The translations under genes and the position numbers were made by a program. The notes under the pieces are model-generated. The model made no database searches and had not been told where the DNA came from. It worked only from the letters and a program-made list of their open reading frames with translations. Shown piece after piece: positions 14,797 to 18,980 of a stretch of DNA of 18,980 nucleotides. This DNA is from Syntrophomonadaceae bacterium (lineage in GTDB: Bacteria; Bacillota; Dethiobacteria; DTU022), in contig SLQM01000084.1 of the NCBI GenBank assembly GCA_007131435.1, positions 1-18,980 of the forward strand, in the 5' to 3' direction. The stretch's first letter is position 1; every line of letters starts with the position of its first letter.

Positions 14797-14838
14797 ACCT
14801 GATTAGAAACAGCACCTGATTTGAAATAAAACCTGTTT
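14797..14838. repeat. Three direct repeats ACCTG(A/T)TT at 17-bp period
   Basis: ACCTGATT at 14797-14804, ACCTGATT at 14814-14821 and ACCTGTTT at 14831-14838 recur exactly every 17 bp, and an inverted CAGGT lies at 14784-14788. They fill the 108-bp gap between the divergent epimerase and serine hydrolase genes and overlap the promoter of the latter, so a regulator site is plausible. Confidence 0.5.
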
Positions 14839-14850
14839 TATTATTATACT
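14821..14850 (+). promoter_or_regulatory. Sigma-A-like promoter of the serine hydrolase gene
   Basis: TTGAAA (14821-14826), an 18-bp spacer and TATACT (14845-14850) each match the consensus at 5 of 6 positions. The start of transcription would be about 14857, some 25 nt before the TTG start codon. Confidence 0.6.
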
Positions 14851-14882
14851 ATAAAGAGCCATTTAAAACGGGAGGGTTTTTC

Positions 14883-16364
14883 TTGCAGGCATTTAAAGTG
14901 TTAATCCTAACCTGTCTTATCCTAAAACTAACATTACCTGTTTTTGCCATGAACCAGGCAATCCTGGATACTGAAGCAGTCGATGACTATATAGAAATGG
15001 AGATGCAAATATCCCGCATTCCTGGTTTAAGCCTGGGGATAATAAAAAATGGGGAAATAGTATACCTCCAGGGCTACGGGACTGCGGGCGGCAACCTTCA
15101 GGTATCAACAAGCACACCATTTGTGATCGGTTCATTAAGCAAGTCTTTAACAGCTGTAATTACCATGCAGTTAGTCGAAGAAGGCAAACTTGAACTTGAC
15201 GAATCTGTGCAAAGCTACCTGCCCTGGTTCAACATGCAGGGTGAATACGATCCTGCTGATATCACAATCCGCCACCTGTTAAACCAGACCAGCGGCATTC
15301 CGAACACAGCCAACCTTGTTGCCCTTTCCGGGGATAGTTTAGAGAATCTTAAAAATGAAATAAAAGCATTAAGCAGTATTTCACTTGCAAACCGTCCCGG
15401 TGATCAATATATCTATTCAAATGTAAATTATGACATACTGGCCCTGATTATTAAGCAAGTTACCGAGAATGGTTATAGAGAGTACCTGCGCAATAATTTA
15501 TTCCAACCTCTGGAAATGCATAATAGTTTTCTGTCCAAGGCAGAGGGTGAAGCGGCAGGAATGTCTGCAGGGCACACCAAGTGGTTCGGCATACCTTTAG
15601 CCTCAGATTTCCATTACCTGGATAATTCCCTGGCTTCCGGCTTTATTATATCCAGCGCCGAAGACATGAGCCGCTACCTGCTGATACATATAAACAATGG
15701 TTCGGCAAATAGCCACCAAGTACTTACCAAAAAATCAATAGCGAAAATTCAATCCCCCGGCAACATAGCAGATGGAGTAAGCCCCTATGCCATGGGCCTT
15801 GTTGCCAGGGATAAAAATGGGTCAAAAGTTTTACTGCATGATGGAGCTATGCAGGGCTTTAACTCTGCAATGGCCTTTTCACCGGAAGATCAGTGGGGAG
15901 TGATTATATTAACGAATGTAAACAGCATGATTGAACTACCAGCGATGAACATCGCCCTTGGTGTCGCCAGCTTTTTACAGGGTCATACTCCTGAGAACAG
16001 TTCCCGTGCACCGGGCTTTATTTACCTGGCAGCAGTTATCCTGATTTTACTATTTATTTTTCTAACTATACGTTCGATCATTATACTGCCAAAGCGATGG
16101 GCAAAAAGGATTAATAATAAGAGGCCGCAGGGTTTTTTCGGCTATGGGAGAGCAGTAATTCTGCCTGTACTCGCAGAGCTTTTTTTACCTTTCATGGTAT
16201 TTATCTTCCTTCCTGCCGGAGCCGGTTTTCCATTATGGAGATTATTAGCCCTGTTTCACCCGGACCTGGTTTACGGACTGCTGATCATTTCTGTATTACT
16301 GTTTTTAAAAGCATTATTGCGGATATACTTTATTACAAAAACCTTTATTCTAAAAACCTTTTAG
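14883..16364 (+). CDS. Class C beta-lactamase/penicillin-binding-like serine hydrolase, membrane-anchored
   Basis: A 493-residue beta-lactamase-superfamily serine hydrolase (COG1680). Residues 1-22 form a signal peptide (FKVLILTCLILKLTLPVFA core). The catalytic triad motifs are S84-x-x-K87 (GSLSK), Y178-S-N180 (YSN) and H319-x-G321 (HDG). The hydrolase domain runs from about 28 to 370. It is followed by three membrane segments at about 379-402, 424-447 and 461-480, so the domain is displayed outside the cell on a C-terminal membrane anchor. Start is TTG, with GGGAGGG 6 nt upstream. Members act as D,D-peptidases, esterases or amidases; true beta-lactamase activity cannot be inferred. Base use resembles its neighbours. 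Confidence 0.88.
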   Translation: MQAFKVLILTCLILKLTLPVFAMNQAILDTEAVDDYIEMEMQISRIPGLSLGIIKNGEIVYLQGYGTAGGNLQVSTSTPFVIGSLSKSLTAVITMQLVEEGKLELDESVQSYLPWFNMQGEYDPADITIRHLLNQTSGIPNTANLVALSGDSLENLKNEIKALSSISLANRPGDQYIYSNVNYDILALIIKQVTENGYREYLRNNLFQPLEMHNSFLSKAEGEAAGMSAGHTKWFGIPLASDFHYLDNSLASGFIISSAEDMSRYLLIHINNGSANSHQVLTKKSIAKIQSPGNIADGVSPYAMGLVARDKNGSKVLLHDGAMQGFNSAMAFSPEDQWGVIILTNVNSMIELPAMNIALGVASFLQGHTPENSSRAPGFIYLAAVILILLFIFLTIRSIIILPKRWAKRINNKRPQGFFGYGRAVILPVLAELFLPFMVFIFLPAGAGFPLWRLLALFHPDLVYGLLIISVLLFLKALLRIYFITKTFILKTF

Positions 16365-16417
16365 TTTTAAACTGAAATTAAGGCTAAGCCAATATATGAC
16401 ATTTTATTTTATTTTTT

Positions 16418-16438
16418 AGTAATATTAATGCTATTACT
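16418..16438. promoter_or_regulatory. Inverted repeat AGTAAT-N9-ATTACT before the coiled-coil gene
   Basis: AGTAAT (16418-16423) and ATTACT (16433-16438) are separated by 9 bp, identical in arms and spacing to the site at 7685-7705 before bacterioferritin. In the bfr reading direction the match also extends outward: ATTACTGACA there, ATTACTGCCA here. Here it lies just upstream of the -35 (16447), a position more typical of an activator. Confidence 0.5.
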
Positions 16439-16446
16439 GCCATATG

Positions 16447-16475
16447 TTGAAATATATAATACAATTTGATATAAT
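16447..16475 (+). promoter_or_regulatory. Near-consensus promoter of the coiled-coil gene
   Basis: TTGAAA (16447-16452), a 17-bp spacer and TATAAT (16470-16475) with TG at 16467-16468 (extended -10). Transcription would start at about 16481-16483, at the edge of the ribosome binding site TAAGGAGG (16481-16488), giving a leader of only about 16 nt. This rules out the in-frame ATG at 16444. Confidence 0.75.
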
Positions 16476-16497
16476 AGCTATAAGGAGGTTGTTAATT

Positions 16498-16773
16498 ATG
16501 GATAAGAAAGCTTACCAGGAGAAACTTGAAGCGCAGCTGAAAGAATGGCAGGCAGAAATCGATAAGCTAAAAGCTCAGGCGGAGGGTAAAAGCGCCGATG
16601 CAAAAATAACTTACCAGGAAAAGATCAAGCAGATGGAACAGAAAATGGCTTATTCCAGGGAAAAATTAAATAAGTTAAAAGCAGCAAGCGAAGACAAATG
16701 GGAAGAGGTTAAAAAAGAGCTGGAAAAAGAAACTAATGAAATAAAAGCTCAGCTTAAAGATATATTCTCATAA
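16498..16773 (+). CDS. Small coiled-coil protein, possibly stress-related
   Basis: A 91-residue, highly charged, all-helical protein with heptad patterning over nearly its whole length (for example KLEAQLKEWQAEIDKLKAQ and QEKIKQMEQKMAYSREKLNKL). There is no membrane segment, cysteine or signal peptide. It resembles the loosely defined Sll1863-like stress-response coiled-coil proteins, but low-complexity helices make homology hard to judge. The ATG at 16498 has an ideal AAGGAGG 9 nt upstream. It is a single-gene unit with a near-consensus promoter and strong terminator, so it is probably abundant. The operator-like repeat it shares with bacterioferritin hints at a common stress or metal signal. 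Confidence 0.8.
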   Translation: MDKKAYQEKLEAQLKEWQAEIDKLKAQAEGKSADAKITYQEKIKQMEQKMAYSREKLNKLKAASEDKWEEVKKELEKETNEIKAQLKDIFS

Positions 16774-16801
16774 ACAAGAAGCATCATTAACCTTAAAAAG
16801 A

Positions 16802-16833
16802 AGCCCTGTAAACAAACAGGGCTCTTTTCTTTT
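16802..16833 (+). terminator. Bidirectional intrinsic terminator
   Basis: AGCCCTGT (16802-16809) pairs perfectly with ACAGGGCT (16816-16823) across a 6-nt loop. It is followed by CTTTTCTTTT on the + strand. On the minus strand it is followed by TCTTTTT (the A run just before it). It ends both the coiled-coil gene and the convergent flavoprotein gene. Confidence 0.9.
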
Positions 16834-16888
16834 ATTAGCTAATCTGAAGTTTCCTTTTTCGAATCACATATATGCATTAAGCTATAAC

Positions 16889-18058
16889 TTAAAATTTTGA
16901 TACCAGGGTTTTGATCAAAAGATTGTCCAGCGGTAAATATTTTATAACCAGATCAACAAGAAGTGGAAACCGGGAAAAAAGCCTCTGGAGATGGTAGGCA
17001 CGCCTGGTGTTGTTTAATATATGCTGCCTGCATAGCTTTTCATACTCCTGCAGTTTGGTCAAGCTGTAGCTTTGACTTTTTATTGCCCGGTGGATGATTT
17101 CCGCTGCAAACTGGCCCGAAAGAAGGCTGGCATTAATACCACCACCGGTGAGGGGATTAACAAACCCTGCGGCATCTCCTACCAGCAAAGCACCATTATA
17201 AGCATATTTCAGCCCTTTCTGTGAGCCAAAATTAAGTGGCCACACAGCTTTATCCCTTATTATCATCCCCTTATGAACCCGCTGTTTAATATCCGGGATA
17301 GATATAAAGTCATCAAGCATCTGCTTAAGATTACGTGAGATTCTCCGGTAGTGATCTAGACGCATCCCCAGGCCGATGTTGGCCGTTTTCTCCCCCCTGG
17401 GGAATATCCAGGCATACCCGGGAGAAATATCTTTATAAAAATAAAATTCAAGCAGGTTTTCATTTATTTCTATTCCTTCTGCATAAGCCCTTATGGCAAT
17501 GGCGCGATGCCCATCCTGGTGCCTGGCTTCCTGTCTTAAAGATCTTGCTACAACCGATCTTGCCCCATCAGCGCCGATTACAAAACTGGATCGAACCTCT
17601 ATTGATTCCCCCTGACAAGTTGCTTTTACTCCAACAACTTTTCCTTTTTCAATTAGTGGCTCATCAACCTTGATCCTTTGGAATTCTGCCCCCATCTTGA
17701 TGGCATGTTTTTGGATTAGATTATCCAGTACAAATCGCGAAGCAACAGCAGGCCTCAAGAGGTTTTCACTTTTCTGTAAAGGAACAACCACCTTGTATCC
17801 TTTGGGGGAGACAAAGCACATCTCATGGAGGGGATAAAAATTACCCTGGGGGTAATACATCTCAGAAATACCTTTTATACATGCATTTTCTAAAAGATCC
17901 AAAACCCTGCTGCCAAGGGCATCCCCGCAAATTTTATCGCGTGGGAAATCGCTTTTATCCAGCAACAAAACATCATGACCCTGCCGGGCCAGTAGGGCTG
18001 CGGTTATCGATCCTGCAGGGCCTGCACCTACAACAACAATCTCTCTTTCAGTCTTCAT
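16889..18058 (-). CDS. Geranylgeranyl reductase family FAD-dependent oxidoreductase
   Basis: A 389-residue flavoprotein of the geranylgeranyl reductase/FixC-like family. Visible marks are the FAD dinucleotide motif GAGPAG (11-16), the PRDKICGD segment (39-46) with the conserved cysteine C45, GADGARSVVAR in the middle, and LLVGDAAGFVNPLTGGGINASLLSG toward the C-terminus, which closes the FAD site. Such enzymes reduce isoprenoid double bonds in lipids, quinones or chlorophyll precursors. In a Firmicute, menaquinone or other polyprenyl saturation is possible, but this is inference. The ATG at 18058 is preceded by GAAGGTG about 7 nt upstream. It is downstream of homoserine dehydrogenase on the same strand, separated by about 160 bp that holds two tiny ORFs. 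Confidence 0.88.
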   Translation of the reverse strand: MKTEREIVVVGAGPAGSITAALLARQGHDVLLLDKSDFPRDKICGDALGSRVLDLLENACIKGISEMYYPQGNFYPLHEMCFVSPKGYKVVVPLQKSENLLRPAVASRFVLDNLIQKHAIKMGAEFQRIKVDEPLIEKGKVVGVKATCQGESIEVRSSFVIGADGARSVVARSLRQEARHQDGHRAIAIRAYAEGIEINENLLEFYFYKDISPGYAWIFPRGEKTANIGLGMRLDHYRRISRNLKQMLDDFISIPDIKQRVHKGMIIRDKAVWPLNFGSQKGLKYAYNGALLVGDAAGFVNPLTGGGINASLLSGQFAAEIIHRAIKSQSYSLTKLQEYEKLCRQHILNNTRRAYHLQRLFSRFPLLVDLVIKYLPLDNLLIKTLVSKF

Positions 18059-18124
18059 TGCCTGTCACCTTCAGATCAGGAGTGAGATAATTTTGACAAG
18101 TAAAAGTGTGCAAAAAAATCTGGG

Positions 18125-18187
18125 TTACTTAACAAGGTGATTTATTATATAGTAGAGCCCCAATACTGCTGCCAGCAGCATGTACAT
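18125..18187 (-). CDS. Possible 20-residue single-helix membrane peptide
   Basis: ATG followed by 19 codons and TAA. After a two-residue polar start the peptide is a hydrophobic helix of about 13 residues (LLAAVLGLYYIIN) with a basic end (HLVK). It begins 6 nt after the TGA of the preceding tiny ORF and in the same frame. Its own ribosome binding site is weak, so translation would depend on coupling or on reading through the TGA. A CTGCTGGCAGCAG hairpin-forming sequence lies within it. No homology can be claimed. Confidence 0.3.
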   Translation of the reverse strand: MYMLLAAVLGLYYIINHLVK

Positions 18188-18193
18188 TTTTAC

Positions 18194-18238
18194 TCAGGGT
18201 GAGAGATTCTTAAACCATTGTTTAATCAGTTCTTTCAT
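18194..18238 (-). CDS. Possible 14-residue amphipathic peptide overlapping the end of hom
   Basis: ATG, 13 further codons (KELIKQWFKNLSP) and TGA. The start overlaps the last 17 bases of the homoserine dehydrogenase gene and has an excellent ribosome binding site, AAAGGTGG, 8 nt upstream inside that gene, the usual layout of translational coupling. The peptide is basic and amphipathic. Together with the next ORF it would form a 37-codon frame interrupted by one TGA. Confidence 0.35.
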   Translation of the reverse strand: MKELIKQWFKNLSP

Positions 18239-18980
18239 GATCAGAACCACCTTTCAGCAGGAAAAGCAAATCACTGTAAACTCCATAAGCAGTTTGCCGT
18301 ATCTGCGAGTTATTCTCAACGATGCAGATCTCGCCCATCATTTCTGTATGCAGGCATAGAGTAGATGATGATGAATTAACGGAACAGAAGATATCACTAA
18401 AATCAAGGGTTTGCGGACTAACCCTGCCATACACTCTGTTATTCTTATAGTAGCCTTCACAAACCAGTTTATAGCGCTTGTTTACCTTCAGTGCTGCTTC
18501 CACCTGGTTAAGCGTAATGCCATCTATCCCTTTTCTATCAATTTCCAAGGGGGTCACATTTCCACCCATTAAAACATTAATCAGCACCGATGTTTTAGCA
18601 GCTGCGTCCCACCCTTTAATATCAAGATCAGGATCTGATTCTACAAAATCCTGAGCTTTCGCCTTCTGAAGAGCCTCTTCATATGACAGACCGCTTTCCA
18701 TCTCTCCCAGTATGTAATTGGTAGTGGAGTTTAAAATACCTCTAAATCCCTCAATTCTACAATCAGGCAGGGTTCTCTCTACCAGGTTGAAAACAGGGGT
18801 TCCATCCAATACTGTCGATTCAAATAAGAGCTGCAACCCTTTTTGATCAGCTTTTTCTTTCAAAGGCTTATATCCCCAGGCTATAGGCCCCTTGTTGGCA
18901 GTTATGATATGCATACCATGGTCCAGTGCAATTTCAATGTATGATAATGCAGGCTGGCCATCCTTGATCGATAGGGTACT
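18222..18980 (-). CDS. hom: Homoserine dehydrogenase, C-terminal part (partial at window edge)
   Basis: The frame is open without a stop from the window edge (18980) to the TAA at 18222, 252 residues. The first 22 (STLSIKDGQPALSYIEIAL and so on) continue straight into DHGMHIITANKGPIAWGYKPL, so the ATG at 18914 is internal and not a start. The product is NAD(P)-dependent homoserine dehydrogenase (aspartate semialdehyde to homoserine, for threonine and methionine). Marks are the VVTANK-like ITANKGP, the GTPVFNL region, GILNSTTNYIL, and the catalytic ESDPDLDIKGWDAAAK segment. It ends soon after QTAYGVYSDLLFLL, so it is the short form without a C-terminal ACT domain. The NAD-binding N-terminus lies outside the window. 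Confidence 0.9.
   Translation of the reverse strand, partial: STLSIKDGQPALSYIEIALDHGMHIITANKGPIAWGYKPLKEKADQKGLQLLFESTVLDGTPVFNLVERTLPDCRIEGFRGILNSTTNYILGEMESGLSYEEALQKAKAQDFVESDPDLDIKGWDAAAKTSVLINVLMGGNVTPLEIDRKGIDGITLNQVEAALKVNKRYKLVCEGYYKNNRVYGRVSPQTLDFSDIFCSVNSSSSTLCLHTEMMGEICIVENNSQIRQTAYGVYSDLLFLLKGGSDHERTD

Noticed and set aside
16365..16417. A terminator for the serine hydrolase gene in the T-rich stretch
   Set aside because: T runs are present but the only stem available (GGCT/AGCC with a one-base loop) is not a usable hairpin.
18125..18238. A selenoprotein with TGA as selenocysteine
   Set aside because: The hairpin after the TGA is short and lacks features I can identify as a bacterial SECIS element, and the context shows no redox motif. 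It is kept only as a remote alternative to two coupled micropeptides.
18912..18914. ATG at 18914 as the start of homoserine dehydrogenase
   Set aside because: The frame is open to the window edge with residues that fit the family upstream of it, and the NAD-binding domain would be missing; it is an internal methionine.

Overview
The window looks like chromosome from an anaerobic, spore-forming clostridial-type Firmicute, moderately AT-rich. The evidence is strong AGGAGG-type ribosome binding sites, several TTG/GTG starts fixed by those sites, sporulation-linked ytfI/gerW (ytfJ) genes, a corrinoid methyltransferase cluster of the MttB type, a phenylacetate-CoA ligase and a methylmalonyl-CoA epimerase. 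No rRNA, tRNA, CRISPR array, insertion sequence or phage gene was seen.

Left part (1-5450, + strand): the last 16 codons of an unidentified gene are followed by about 325 bp of non-coding DNA with a 13-bp inverted repeat and a sigma-A-like promoter. Then comes a tight three-gene unit: an MttB-superfamily methyltransferase with no amber codon (so not a pyrrolysine enzyme), a PocR-domain/AraC-type regulator, and a cognate corrinoid protein. A clear intrinsic terminator ends it. A multi-pass permease, most like the NCS2/UraA fold, follows under what may be its own promoter. Together these read as uptake of a methylated compound, its sensing, and transfer of its methyl group to a corrinoid protein. 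The substrate is not deducible from sequence.

Middle part (5490-10053, - strand): read from right to left this holds an ECF sigma factor, a zinc-finger anti-sigma factor, YtfI (DUF2953), GerW/YtfJ, a bacterioferritin, and a cytoplasmic 5'-nucleotidase-family phosphoesterase. The first four form one probable operon. Bacterioferritin and the nucleotidase appear to have their own promoters. The 3' end of ytfI contains an 18-base A tract.

Right part (10348-18980): phenylacetate-CoA ligase (+); a minus-strand group of methylmalonyl-CoA epimerase, a GNAT acetyltransferase and LepA (elongation factor 4); a secreted or membrane-anchored penicillin-binding-protein-like serine hydrolase (+); a 91-residue coiled-coil protein (+) with a consensus promoter; a geranylgeranyl-reductase-family flavoprotein (-); two tiny ORFs (-); and the C-terminal part of homoserine dehydrogenase (-), which runs off the window.

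The most notable unexplained signals are these: an identical inverted repeat, AGTAAT-N9-ATTACT, in front of both the bacterioferritin and the coiled-coil gene; the slippery A18 tract in ytfI; two tiny same-frame ORFs separated by a single TGA, behind a strong ribosome binding site; three 17-bp-period direct repeats before the serine hydrolase; and the substrate-orphan methyltransferase cluster.
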